The translations under genes and the position numbers were made by a program. This document shows positions 22,601 to 35,800 of a DNA stretch of 64,000 nucleotides, in pieces (the first letter of the stretch is position 1; every line of letters starts with the position of its first letter). The DNA is taken from positions 43,076,501 through 43,140,500 of the forward strand of contig OX940863.1 in the NCBI GenBank assembly GCA_954871525.1, read 5' to 3'. Source of the stretch: Parietaria judaica. Taxonomy: Eukaryota; Streptophyta; Magnoliopsida; Rosales; Urticaceae. Below the pieces are notes generated by a model that saw nothing but the letters and a program-made list of their open reading frames with translations, searched no databases and was not told the origin of the DNA.

Positions 22601-25600
22601 CTATATGAAGCCGTGAACGGGTTAAAATCTTTACCGAAAAGTGTTAAAAATTGGTTATCTTACGAGAGCAAATACGATGCGTTCTTGATGAAATTAGAGT
22701 TGCTAGACCTTCTTTAGGGTGGTATTATTATAAATTGGGTTAGTTTTGGCATTAAAAGTTTTTGGAGCTCTCTTAAAATTCTAATTCAACAATTAATGCG
22801 TGCTCCAAAAAAAACTGAGTCTTTTTCCCATATTCCGAGAAAGAACCCTAGTTAAACGATATTTTAAACGACAAATGAACTTCAAAAATCTTAATCATGT
22901 GTAAATGTATCACATTTACTTATTTTAATAACTTAACGGCGAATAGTTGTCTCCTAGTTTCTATATCAAGCCGTTAATGGGTTAAAACTTTTAACGAAAA
23001 GTGTTAAAAATTGGTTTTCTTACGAGAGCAAATACGATGCGTTCTTGATGAAATTTGAGTTCCTAGACCTTCTTTATGGTGGTATTATTATAAATTGGGT
23101 TAGTTTTGGCATTGAAATTTTTTCGAGCTCTCTAAAAATCTAGTTTCAACAATTAACGCGTCCTCCAAAAAAAACTGAGTCTTTTTCCCATTTTACGCGA
23201 AAGAACTCAAATTAAAAGATATTTTAACCAAAAAATGAACTTAAAAATTCTTAATAATGTGTAATTTTATTACATTAAATTATTTTAATCCCTAAATTGC
23301 GAAGCACTTTCTCCTAGTTTCTATATGAAGCCGTGAACGGGTTAAAATCTTTACCGAAAAATGTTAAATTGGTTATCTTACGAGAGCAAATACGATGCGT
23401 TCTTGATGAAATTTGAGTTGCTAGACCTTATTTAGGGTGGTATTATCATAAATTGGGTTAGTTTTGGCATTAAAAGTTTTTGTAGCTCTCTTAAAATCCA
23501 GTTTCATCAATTAATGCGTCCTCCAAAAGAAACTGAGTCTTTTTCCCATTTTCCGAGAAAGAACCCTAGTTAAACGATATTTTAAACAACAAATGAACTT
23601 CAAAAATCTTAATCATGTGTAATTGCATCACATTTACTTATTTTAATACCTAAACAGCGAAGAGTTGTCTCCTAGTTTCTATATCAAGTCGTTAATGGGT
23701 TAAAACTTTGAACGAAAAGTGTTAAAAATTGGTTTTCTTACGAGAGCAAATACGATGCGTTCTTGATGAAATTTGAGTTCCTAGACCTTCTTTATGGTGG
23801 TATTATTATAAATTGGGTTTGTTTTGGCATTGAAATTTTTTCGAGCTCTCTTAAAATCTAGTTTCAACAATTAACGCGTCCTCCAAAAAAAACTGAGTCT
23901 TTTTCCCATTTTACGCGAAAGAACTCTAATTAAAAGATATTTTAAACAAAAAATGAACTTAAAAATGCTTAATAATGTGTAATTTTATTACATTAAATTA
24001 TTTTAATCCCTAAATTGCGAAGCACTATCTCCTAGTTTCTATATGAAGCCGAGAACGGGTTAAAATCTTTACCGAAAAGTTTTAAAAATTGGTTATCTTA
24101 CGAGAGCAAATACGATGCGTTCTTGATGAAGTTTGAGTTGCTAGACCTTCTTTAGGGTGGTATTATTATAAATTGGGTTAGTTTTGGCATTAAAAGTTTT
24201 TGGAGCTCTCTTAAAATCCAGTTTCAACAATTAATGCGTGCTCCAAAAAAAAACTGAGTCTTTTTCCCATTTTCCGAGAAAGAGCCCTAGTTAAACGATA
24301 TTTTAAACAACAAATGAACTTCAAAAATCTTAATCATGTGTAATTGTATCACATTTACTTATTTTAATACCTAAACAGCGAAGAGTTGTCTCCTAGTTTC
24401 TATATCAAGCCGTTAATGGGTTAAAACTTTTAACGAAAAGTGTTAAAAATTGGTTTTCTTACGAGAGCAAATACGATGCGTTCTTGATGAAATTTGAGTT
24501 CCTAGACCTTCTTTATGGTGGTATTATTATAAATTGGGTTTGTTTTGGCATTGAATTTTTTTCGAGCTCTCTTAAAATCTAGTTTCAACAATTAACGCGT
24601 CCTCCAAAAAAAACTGAGTCTTTTTCCCATTTTACGCGAAAGAACTCTAATTATAAGATATTTTAAACAAAAAATGAACTTAAAAATGCTTAATAATGTG
24701 TAATTTTATTAAATTAAATTATTTTAATCCCTAAATTGCGAAGCACTATATCCTAGTTTCTATATGAAGCCGTGAACGGGTTAAAATCTTTACCGAAAAG
24801 TGTTAAAAATTGGTTATCTTACGAGAGCAAATACGATGCGTTCTTGATGAAATTAGAGTTGCTAGACCTTCTTTAGGGTGGTATTATTATAAATTGGGTT
24901 AGTTTTGGCATTAAAAGTTTTTGGAGCTCTCTTAAAATCCTAATTCAACAATTAATGCGTGCTCCAAAAAAAACTGAGTCTTTTTCCCATATTCCGAGAA
25001 AGAACCCTAGTTAAACGATATTTTAAACGACAAATGAACTTCAAAAATCTTAATCATGTGTAAATGTATCACATTTACTTATTTTAATAACTTAACGGCG
25101 AATAGTTGTCTCCTAGTTTCTATATCAAGCCGTTAATGGGTTAAAACTTTTAACGAAAAGTGTTAAAAATTGGTTTTCTTACGAGAGCAAATACGATGCG
25201 TTCTTGATGAAATTTGAGTTCCTAGACCTTCTTTATGGTGGTATTATTATAAATTGGGTTAGTTTTGGCATTGAAATTTTTTCGAGCTCTCTAAAAATCT
25301 AGTTTCAACAATTAACGCGTCCTCCAAAAAAAACTGAGTCTTTTTCCCATTTTACGCGAAAGAACTCAAATTAAAAGATATTTTAACCAAAAAATGAACT
25401 TAAAAATTCTTAATAATGTGTAATTTTATTACATTAAATTATTTTAATCCCTAAATTGCGAAGCACTTTCTCCTAGTTTCTATATGAAGCCGTGAACGGG
25501 TTAAAATCTTTACCGAAAAATGTTAAATTGGTTATCTTACGAGAGCAAATACGATGCGTTCTTGATGAAATTTGAGTTGCTAGACCTTATTTAGGGTGGT

Positions 25601-26080
25601 ATTATATATAAATTGGGTTAGTTTTGGCATTAAAAGTTTTTGTAGCTCTCTTAAAATCCAGTTTCAACAATTAATGCGTGCTCCAAAAGAAACTGAGTCT
25701 TTTTCCCATTTTCCGAGAAAGAACCCTAGTTAAACGATATTTTAAACAACAAATGAACTTCAAAAATATTAATCATGTGTAATTGCATCACATTTACTTA
25801 TTTTAATACCTAAACAGCGAAGAGCTGTCTCCTAGTTTCTATATCAAGTCGTTAATGGGTTAAAACTTTGAACGAAAAGTGTTAAAAATTGGTTTTCTTA
25901 CGAGAGCAAATACGATGCGTTCTTGATGAAATTTGAGTTCCTAGACCTTCTTTATGGTGGTATTATTATAAATTGGGTTTGTTTTGGCATTGAAATTTTT
26001 TCGAGCTCTCTTAAAATCTAGTTTCAACAATTAACGCGTCCTCCAAAAAAAACTGAGTCTTTTTCCCATTTTACGCGAAA
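19605..26080 (+). repeat. Decamer higher-order repeat (3,598 bp), 1.8 copies
   Basis: Unit 19605-23202 is followed by a partial second copy 23203-26080 (8 of 10 monomers). Order: B4-A4-B2-A2-B3-A3-B4-A4-B3-A3. Private changes recur 3,598 bp apart: 'gtttcatcaatt' with 'gcgtcctccaaaag' (near 19,905 and 23,503), 'gatgaagtttgag' (near 20,527 and 24,125), 'tattatatataaatt' (near 21,995 and 25,592) and 'ttttaaaaattgg' in B2. 'cctaattcaac' marks B3 copies here. Relative to the octamer it lacks A1 and B1 and has an extra B4-A4-B3-A3 block. Confidence 0.9.
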
Positions 26081-26440
26081 GAACTCTAATTAAAAGATAT
26101 TTTAAACAAAAAATGAACTTAAAAATGCTTAATAATGTGTAATTTTATTACATTAAATTATTTTAATCCCTAAATTGCGAAGCACTATCTCCTAGTTTCT
26201 ATATGAAGCCGAGAACGGGTTAAAATCTTTACCGAAAAGTTTTAAAAATTGGTTATCTTACGAGAGCAAATACGATGCGTTCTTGATGAAATTTGAGTTG
26301 CTAGACCTTCTTTAGGGTGGTATTATTATAAATTGGGTTAGTTTTGGCATTAAAAGTTTTTGGAGCTCTCTTAAAATCCAGTTTCAACAATTAATGCGTG
26401 CTCCAAAAAAAACTGAGTCTTTTTCCCATTTTCCGAGAAA
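26081..26440 (+). repeat. Reference type B monomer (variant B2), 360 bp
   Basis: A clean example of the B type, running from 'gaactctaatt' to 'ttccgagaaa'. Diagnostic points in order are 'taaaagatattttaaacaaa', 'tttattacatt', 'aatccctaaattgcgaag', 'tatgaagccg', 'gggttaaaatctttaccg', 'ggttatcttacg', 'gagttgctagacc', 'ctttagggtgg', 'ggcattaaaagtttttggagc' and 'atgcgtgctcc'. B2 is marked by 'gccgagaac' where other B variants have 'gccgtgaac'. It opens the 1,442-bp higher-order unit used downstream. Confidence 0.93.
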
Positions 26441-26801
26441 GAACCCTAGTTAAACGATATTTTAAACGACAAATGAACTTCAAAAATCTTAATCATGTGT
26501 AATTGTATCACATTTACTTATTTTAATACCTAAACGGCGAAGAGCTGTCTCCTAGTTTCTATATCAAGCCGTTAATGGGTTAAAACTTTTAACGAAAAGT
26601 GTTAAAAATTGGTTTTCTTACGAGAGCAAATACGATAAGTTCTTGATGAAATTTGAGTTCCTAGACCTTATTTATGGTGGTATTATTATAAATTGTGTTT
26701 GTTTTGGCATTGAAATTTTTTCGAGCTCTATAAAAATCTAGTTTCAACAAATAACGCGTCCTCCAAAAAAAAACTGAGTCTTTTTCCCATTTTACGCGAA
26801 A
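26441..26801 (+). repeat. Reference type A monomer (variant A1), 361 bp
   Basis: A clean example of the A type, from 'gaaccctagtt' to 'ttacgcgaaa'. Diagnostic points are 'tatcacatttacttatttt', 'aatacctaaac', 'tatcaagccgttaatggg', the dyad 'gttaaaacttttaac', 'ggttttcttacg', 'gagttcctagacc', 'tttatggtgg', 'ggcattgaaattttttcgagc' and 'acgcgtcctcc'. A1 is set apart by 'gataagttcttg' replacing the otherwise near-invariant 'gatgcgttcttg' and by 'caaataacgcg'. The monomer ends in a CENP-B-box-like motif on the opposite strand. Confidence 0.93.
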
Positions 26802-29800
26802 TAACTCTAATTAAAAGATATTTTAAACAAAAAATGAACTTAAAAATGCTTAATAATGTGTAATTTTATTACATTAAATTATTTTAATCCCTAAATTGCG
26901 AAGCACTATATCCTAGTTTCTATATGAAGCCGTGAACAGGTTAAAATCTTTACCGAAAAGTGTTAAAAATTGGTTATCTTACGAGAGCAAATACGATGCG
27001 TTCTTGACGAAATTAGAGTTTCTAGACCTTCTTTAGGGTGGTATTATTATAAATTGGGTTAGTTTTGGCATTAAAAGTTTTTTGAGCTCTCTTAAAATCC
27101 TGTTTCAACAATTAATGCGTGCTCCAAAAAAAAACTGAGTCTTTTTCCCATTTTCCGAGAAAGAGCCCTAGTTAAACGATATTTTAAACAACAAATGAAC
27201 TTCAAAAATCTTAATCATGTGTAATTGTATCACATTTACTTATTTTAATACCTAAACAGCGAAGAGTTGTCTCCTAGTTTCTATATCAAGCCGTTAATGG
27301 GTTAAAACTTTTAACGAAAAGTGTTAAAAATTGGTTTTCTTACGAGAGCAAATACGATGCGTTCTTGATGAAATTTGAGTTCCTAGACCTTCTTTATGGT
27401 GGTATTATTATAAATTGGGTTTGTTTTGGCATTGAAATTTTTTCGAGCTCTCTTAAAATCTAGTTTCAACAATTAACGCGTCCTCCAAAAAAAACTGAGT
27501 CTTTTTCCCATTTTACGCGAAAGAACTCTAATTAAAAGATATTTTAAACAAAAAATGAACTTAAAAATGCTTAATAATGTGTAATTTTATTACATTAAAT
27601 TATTTTAATCCCTAAATTGCGAAGCACTATCTCCTAGTTTCTATATGAAGCCGAGAACGGGTTAAAATCTTTACCGAAAAGTTTTAAAAATTGGTTATCT
27701 TACGAGAGCAAATACGATGCGTTCTTGATGAAATTTGAGTTGCTAGACCTTCTTTAGGGTGGTATTATTATAAATTGGGTTAGTTTTGGCATTAAAAGTT
27801 TTTGGAGCTCTCTTAAAATCCAGTTTCAAAAATTAATGCGTGCTCCAAAAAAAACTGAGTCTTTTTCCCATTTTCCGAGAAAGAACCCTAGTTAAACGAT
27901 ATTTTAAACGACAAATGAACTTCAAAAATATTAATCATGTGTAATTGTATCACATTTACTTATTTTAATACCTAAACGGCGAAGAGCTGTCTCCTAGTTT
28001 CTATATCAAGCCGTTAATGGGTTAAAACTTTTAACGAAAAGTGTTAAAAATTGGTTTTCTTACGAGAGCAAATACGATAAGTTCTTGATGAAATTTGAGT
28101 TCCTAGACCTTATTTATGGTGGTATTATTATAAATTGGGTTTGTTTTGGCATTGAAATTTTTTCGAGCTCTATAAAAATCTAGTTTCAACAAATAACGCG
28201 TCCTCCAAAAAAAAACTGAGTCTTTTTCCCATTTTACGCGAAATAACTCTAATTAAAAGATATTTTAAACAAAAAATGAACTTAAAAATGCTTAATAATG
28301 TGTAATTTTATTACATTAAATTATTTTAATCCCTAAATTGCGAAGCACTATATCCTAGTTTCTATATGAAGCCGTGAACAGGTTAAAATCTTTACCGAAA
28401 AGTGTTAAAAATTGGTTATCTTACGAGAGGAAATACGATGCGTTCTTGATGAAATTAGAGTTTCTAGACCTTCTTTAGGGTGGTATTATTATAAATTGGG
28501 TTAGTTTTGGCATTAAAAGTTTTTGGAGCTCTCTTAAAATCCTGTTTCAACAATTAATGCGTGCTCCAAAAAAAAACTGAGTCTTTTTCCCATTTTCCGA
28601 GAAAGAGCCCTAGTTAAACGATATTTTAAACAACAAATGAACTTCAAAAATCTTAATCATGTGTAATTGTATCACATTTACTTATTTTAATACCTAAACA
28701 GCGAAGAGTTGTCTCCTAGTTTCTATATCAAGCCGTTAATGGGTTAAAACTTTTAACGAAAAGTGTAAAAAATTGGTTTTCTTACGAGAGCAAATACGAT
28801 GCGTTCTTGATGAAATTTGAGTTCCTAGACCTTCTTTATGGTGGTATTATTATAAATTGGGTTTGTTTTGGCATTGAAATTTTTTCGAGCTCTCTTAAAA
28901 TCTAGTTTCAACAATTAACGCGTCCTCCAAAAAAAACTGAGTCTTTTTCCCATTTTACGCGAAAGAACTCTAATTAAAAGATATTTTAAACAAAAAATTA
29001 ACTTAAAAATGCTTAATAATGTGTAATTTTATTACATTAAATTATTTTAATCCCTACATTGCGAAGCACTATCTCCTAGTTTCTATATGAAGCCGAGAAC
29101 GGGTTAAAATCTTTACCGAAAAGTTTTAAAAATTGGTTATCTTACGAGAGCAAATACGATGCGTTCTTGATGAAATTTGAGTTGCTAGACCTTCTTTAGG
29201 GTGGTATTATTATAAATTGGGTTAGTTTTGGCATTAAAAGTTTTTGGAGCTCTCTTAAAATCCAGTTTCAACAATTAATGCGTGCTCCAAAAAAAACTGA
29301 GTCTTTTTCCCATTTTCCGAGAAAGAATCCTAGTTAAACGATATTTTAAACGACAAATGAACTTCAAAAATCTTAATCATGTGTAATTGTATCACATTTA
29401 CTTATTTTAATACCTAAACGGCGAAGAGCTGTCTCCTAGTTTCTATATCAAGCCGTTAATGGGTTAAAACTTTTAACGAAAAGTGTTAAAAATTGGTTTT
29501 CTTACGAGAGCAAATACGATAAGTTCTTGATGAAATTTGAGTTCCTAGACCTTATTTATGGTGGTATTATTATAAATTGGGTTTGTTTTGGCATTGAAAT
29601 TTTTTCGAGCTCTCTAAAAATCTAGTTTCAACAAATAACGCGTCCTCCAAAAAAAAACTGAGTCTTTTTCCCATTTTACGCGAAATAACTCTAATTAAAA
29701 GATATTTTAAACAAAAAATGAACTTAAAAATGCTTAATAATGTGTAATTTTATTACATTAAATTATTTTAATCCCTAAATTGCGAAGCACTATATCCTAG

Positions 29801-32800
29801 TTTCTATATGAAGCCGTGAACAGGTTAAAATCTTTACCGAAAAGTGTTAAAAATTGGTTATCTTACGAGAGCAAATACGATGCGTTCTTGATGAAATTAG
29901 AGTTTCTAGACCTTCTTTAGGGTGGTATTATTATAAATTGGGTTAGTTTTGGCATTAAAAGTTTTTGGAGCTCTCTTAAAATCCTGTTTCAACAATTAAT
30001 GCGTGCTCCAAAAAAAAACTGAGTCTTTTTCCCATTTTCCGAGAAAGAGCCCTAGTTAAACGATATTTTAAACAACAAATGAACTTCAAAAATCTTAATC
30101 ATGTGTAATTGTATCACATTTACTTATTTTAATACCTAAACAGCGAAGAGTTGTCTCCTAGTTTCTATATCAAGCCGTTAATGGGTTAAAACTTTTAACG
30201 AAAAGTGTTAAAAATTGGTTTTCTTACGAGAGCAAATACGATGCGTTCTTGATGAAATTTGAGTTCCTAGACCTTCTTTATGGTGGTATTATTATAAATT
30301 GGGTTTGTTTTGGCATTGAAATTTTTTCGAGCTCTCTTAAAATCTAGTTTCAACAATTAACGCGTCCTCCAAAAAAAACTGAGTCTTTTTCCCATTTTAC
30401 GCGAAAGAACTCTAATTAAAAGATATTTTAAACAAAAAATTAACTTAAAAATGCTTAATAATGTGTAATTTTATTACATTAAATTATTTTAATCCCTAAA
30501 TTGCGAAGCACTATCTCCTAGTTTCTATATGAAGCCGAGAACGGGTTAAAATCTTTACCGAAAAGTGTTAAAAATTGGTTATCTTACGAGAGCAAATACG
30601 ATGCGTTCTTGATGAAATTTGAGTTGCTAGACCTTCTTTAGGGTGGTATTATTATAAATTGGGTTATTTTTGGCATTAAAAGTTTTTGGAGCTCTCTTAA
30701 AATCCAGTTTCAACAATTAATGCGTGCTCCAAAAAAAACTGAGTCTTTTTCCCATTTTCCGAGAAAGAACCCTAGTTAAACGATATTTTAAACGACAAAT
30801 GAACTTCAAAAATCTTAATCATGTGTAATTGTATCACATTTACTTATTTTAATACCTAAACGGCGAAGAGCTGTCTCCTAGTTTCTATATCAAGCCGTTA
30901 ATGGGTTAAAACTTTTAACGAAAAGTGTTAAAAATTGGTTTTCTTACGAGAGCAAATACGATAAGTTCTTGATGAAATTTGAGTTCCTAGACCTTATTTA
31001 TGGTGGTATTATTATAAATTGGGTTTGTTTTGGCATTGAAATTTTTTCGAGCTCTCTAAAATCTAGTTTCAACAAATAACGCGTCCTTCAAAAAAAAACT
31101 GAGTCTTTTTCCCATTTTACGCGAAATAACTCTAATTAAAAGATATTTTAAACAAAAAATGAACTTAAAAATGCTTAATAATGTGTAATTTTATTACATT
31201 AAATTATTTTAATCCCTAAATTGCGAAGCACTATATCCTAGTTTCTATATGAAGCCGTGAACAGGTTAAAATCTTTACCGAAAAGTGTTAAAAATTGGTT
31301 ATCTTACGAGAGCAAATACGATGCGTTCTTGATGAAATTAGAGTTTCTAGACCTTCTTTAGGGTGGTATTATTATAAATTGGGTTAGTTTTGGCATTAAA
31401 AGTTTTTGGAGCTCTCTTAAAATCCTGTTTTAACAATTAATGCGTGCTCCAAAAAAAAACTGAGTCTTTTTCCCATTTTCCGAGAAAGAGCCCTAGTTAA
31501 ACGATATTTTAAACAACAAATGAACTTCAAAAATCTTAATCATGTGTAATTGTATCACATTTACTTATTTTAATACCTAAACAGCGAAGAGTTGTCTCCT
31601 AGTTTCTATATCAAGCCGTTAATGGGTTAAAACTTTTAACGAAAAGTGTTAAAAATTGGTTTTCTTACGAGAGCAAATACGATGCGTTCTTGATGAAATT
31701 TGAGTTCCTAGACCTTCTTTATGGTGGTATTATTATAAATTGGGTTTGTTTTGGCATTGAAATTTTTTCGAGCTCTCTTAAAATCTAGTTTCAACAATTA
31801 ACGCGTCCTCCAAAAAAAACTGAGTCTTTTTCCCATTTTACGCGAAAGAACTCTAATTAAAAGATATTTTAAACAAAAAATTAACTTAAAAATGCTTAAT
31901 AATGTGTAATTTTATTACATTAAATTATTTTAATCCCTAAATTGCGAAGCACTATCTCCTAGTTTCTATATGAAGCCGAGAACGGGTTAAAATCTTTACC
32001 GAAAAGTGTTAAAAATTGGTTATCTTACGAGAGCAAATACGATGCGTTCTTGATGAAATTTGAGTTGCTAGACCTTCTTTAGGGTGGTATTATTATAAAT
32101 TGGGTTAGTTTTGGCATTAAAAGTTTTTGGAGCTCTCTTAAAATCCAGTTTCAACAATTAATGCGTGCTCCAAAAAAAACTGAGTCTTTTTCCCATTTTC
32201 CGAGAAAGAACCCTAGTTAAACGATATTTTAAACGACAAATGAACTTCAAAAATCTTAATCATGTGTAATTGTATCACATTTACTTATTTTAATACCTAA
32301 ACGGCGAAGAGCTGTCTCCTAGTTTCTATATCAAGCCGTTAATGGGTTAAAACTTTTAACGAAAAGTGTTAAAAATTGGTTTTCTTACGAGAGCAAATAC
32401 GATAAGTTCTTGATGAAATTTGAGTTCCTAGACCTTATTTATGGTGGTATTATTATAAATTGGGTTTGTTTTGGCATTGAAATTTTTTCGAGCTCTCTAA
32501 AAATCTAGTTTCAACAAATAACGCGTCCTCCAAAAAAAAACTGAGTCTTTTTCCCATTTTACGCGAAATAACTCTAATTAAAAGATATTTTAAACAAAAA
32601 ATGAACTTAAAAATGCTTAATAATGTGTAATTTTATTACATTAAATTATTTTAATCCCTAAATTGCGAAGCACTATATCCTAGTTTCTATATGAAGCCGT
32701 GAACAGGTTAAAATCTTTACCGAAAAGTGTTAAAAATTGGTTATCTTACGAGAGCAAATACGATGCGTTCTTGATGAAATTAGAGTTTCTAGACCTTCTT

Positions 32801-35800
32801 TAGGGTGGTATTATTATAAATTGGGTTAGTTTTGGCATTAAAAGTTTTTGGAGCTCTCTTAAAATCCTGTTTCAACAATTAATGCGTGCTCCAAAAAAAA
32901 CTGAGTCTTTTTCCCATTTTCCGAGAAAGAGCCCTAGTTAAACGATATTTTAAACAACAAATGAACTTCAAAAATCTTAATCATGTGTAATTGTATCACA
33001 TTTACTTATTTTAATACCCAAACAGCGAAGAGTTGTCTCCTAGTTTCTATATCAAGCCGTTAATGGGTTAAAACTTTTAACGAAAAGTGTTAAAAATTGG
33101 TTTTCTTACGAGAGCAAATACGATGCGTTCTTGATGAAATTTGAGTTCCTAGACCTTCTTTATGGTGGTATTATTATAAATTGGGTTTGTTTTGGCATTG
33201 AAATTTTTTCGAGCTCTCTTAAAATCTAGTTTCAACAATTAACGCGTCCTCCAAAAAAAACTGAGTCTTTTTCCCATTTTACGCGAAAGAACTCTAATTA
33301 AAAGATATTTTAAACAAAAAATGAACTTAAAAATGCTTAATAATGTGTGATTTTATTACATTAAATTATTTTAATCCCTAAATTGCGAAGCACTATCTCC
33401 TAGTTTCTATATGAAGCCGAGAACGGGTTAAAATCTTTACCGAAAAGTGTTAAAAATTGGTTATCTTACGAGAGCAAATACGATGCGTTCTTGATGAAAT
33501 TTGAGTTGCTAGACCTTCTTTAGGGTGGTATTATTATAAATTGGGTTAGTTTTGGCATTAAAAGTTTTTGGAGCTCTCTTAAAATCCAGTTTCAATAATT
33601 AATGCGTGCTCCAAAAAAAACTGAGTCTTTTTCCCATTTTCCGAGAAAGAACCCTAGTTAAACGATATTTTAAACGACAAATGAACTTCAAAAATCTTAA
33701 TCATGTGTAATTGTATCACATTTACTTATTTTAATACCTAAACGGCGAAGAGCTGTCTCCTAGTTTCTATATCAAGCCGTTAATGGGTTAAAACTTTTAA
33801 CGAAAAGTGTTAAAAATTGGTTTTCTTACGAGAGCAAATACGATAAGTTCTTGATGAAATTTGAGTTCCTAGACCTTATTTATGGTGGTATTATTATAAA
33901 TTGGGTTTGTTTTGGCATTGAAATTTTTTCGAGCTCTCTAAAAATCTAGTTTCAACAAATAACGCGTCCTCCAAAAAAAACTGAGTCTTTTTCCCATTTT
34001 ACGCGAAATAACTCTAATTAAAAGATATTTTAAACAAAAAATGAACTTAAAAATGCTAAATAATGTGTAATTTTATTACATTAAATTATTTTAATCCCTA
34101 AATTGCGAAGCACTATATCCTAGTTTCTATATGAAGCCGTGAACAGGTTAAAATCTTTACCGAAAAGTGTTAAAAATTGGTTATCTTACGAGAGCAAATA
34201 CGATGCGTTCTTGATGAAATTAGAGTTTCTAGACCTTCTTTAGGGTGGTATTATTATAAATTGGGTTAGTTTTGGCATTAAAAGTTTTTGGAGCTCTCTT
34301 AAAATCCTGTTTCAACAATTAATGCGTGCTCCAAAAAAAAACTGAGTCTTTTTCCCATTTTCCGAGAAAGAGCCCTAGTTAAACGATATTTTAAACAACA
34401 AATGAACTTCAAAAATCTTAATCATGTGTAATTGTATCACATTTACTTATTTTAATACCTAAACAGCAAAGAGTTGTCTCCTAGTTTCTATATCAAGCCG
34501 TTAATGGGTTAAAACTTTTAACGAAAAGTGTTAAAAATTTGTTTTCTTACGAGAGCAAATACGATGCGTTCTTGATGAAATTTGAGTTCCTAGACCTTCT
34601 TCATGGTGGTATTATTATAAATTGGGTTTGTTTTGGCATTGAAATTTTTTCGAGCTCTCTTAAAATCTAGTTTCAACAATTAACGCGTGCTCCAAAAAAA
34701 ACTGAGTCTTTTTCCCATTTTACGCGAAAGAACTCTAATTAAAAGATATTTTAAACAAAAAATTAACTTAAAAATGCTTAATAATGTGTTATTTTATTAC
34801 ATTAAATTATTTTAATCCCTAAATTGCGAAGCACTATCTCCTAGTTTCTATATGAAGCCGAGAACGGGTTAAAATCTTTACCGAAAAGTGTTAAAAATTG
34901 GTTATCTTACGAGAGCAAATACGATGCGTTCTTGATGAAATTTGAGTTGCTAGACCTTCTTTAGGGTGGTATTATTATAAATTGGGTTAGTTTTGGCATT
35001 AAAAGTTTTTGGAGCTCTCTTAAAATCAAGTTTCAACAATTAATGCGTGCTCCAAAAAAAACTGAGTCTTTTTCCCATTTTCCGAGAAAGAACCCTAGTT
35101 AAACGATATTTTAAACGACAAATGAACTTCAAAAATCTTAATCATGTGTAATTGTATCACATTTACTTATTTTAATACCTAAACGGCGAAGAGCTGTCTC
35201 CTAGTTTCTATATCAAGCCGTTAATGGGTTAAAACTTTTAACGAAAAGTGTTAAAAATTGGTTTTCTTACGAGAGCAAATACGATAAGTTCTTGATGAAA
35301 TTTGAGTTCCTAGACCTTCTTTATGGTGGTATTATTATAAATTGGGTTTGTTTTGGCATTGAAATTTTTTCGAGCTCTCTAAAAATCTAGTTTCAACAAA
35401 TAACGCGTCCTCCAAAAAAAAACTGAGTCTTGTTCCCATTTTACGCGAAATAACTCTAATTAAAAGATATTTTAAACAAAAAATGAACTTAAAAATGCTT
35501 AATAATGTGTAATTTTATTACATTAAATTATTTTAATCCCTAAATTGCGAAGCACTATATCCTAGTTTCTATATGAAGCCGTGAACAGGTTAAAATCTTT
35601 ACCGAAAAGTGTTAAAAATTGGTTATCTTACGAGAGCAAATACGATGCGTTCTTGATGAAATTAGAGTTTCTAGACCTTCTTTAGGGTGGTATTATTATA
35701 AATTGGGTTAGTTTTGGCATTAAAAGTTTTTGGAGCTCTCTTAAAATCCTGTTTCAACAATTAATGCGTGCTCCAAAAAAAAACTGAGTCTTTTTCCCAT

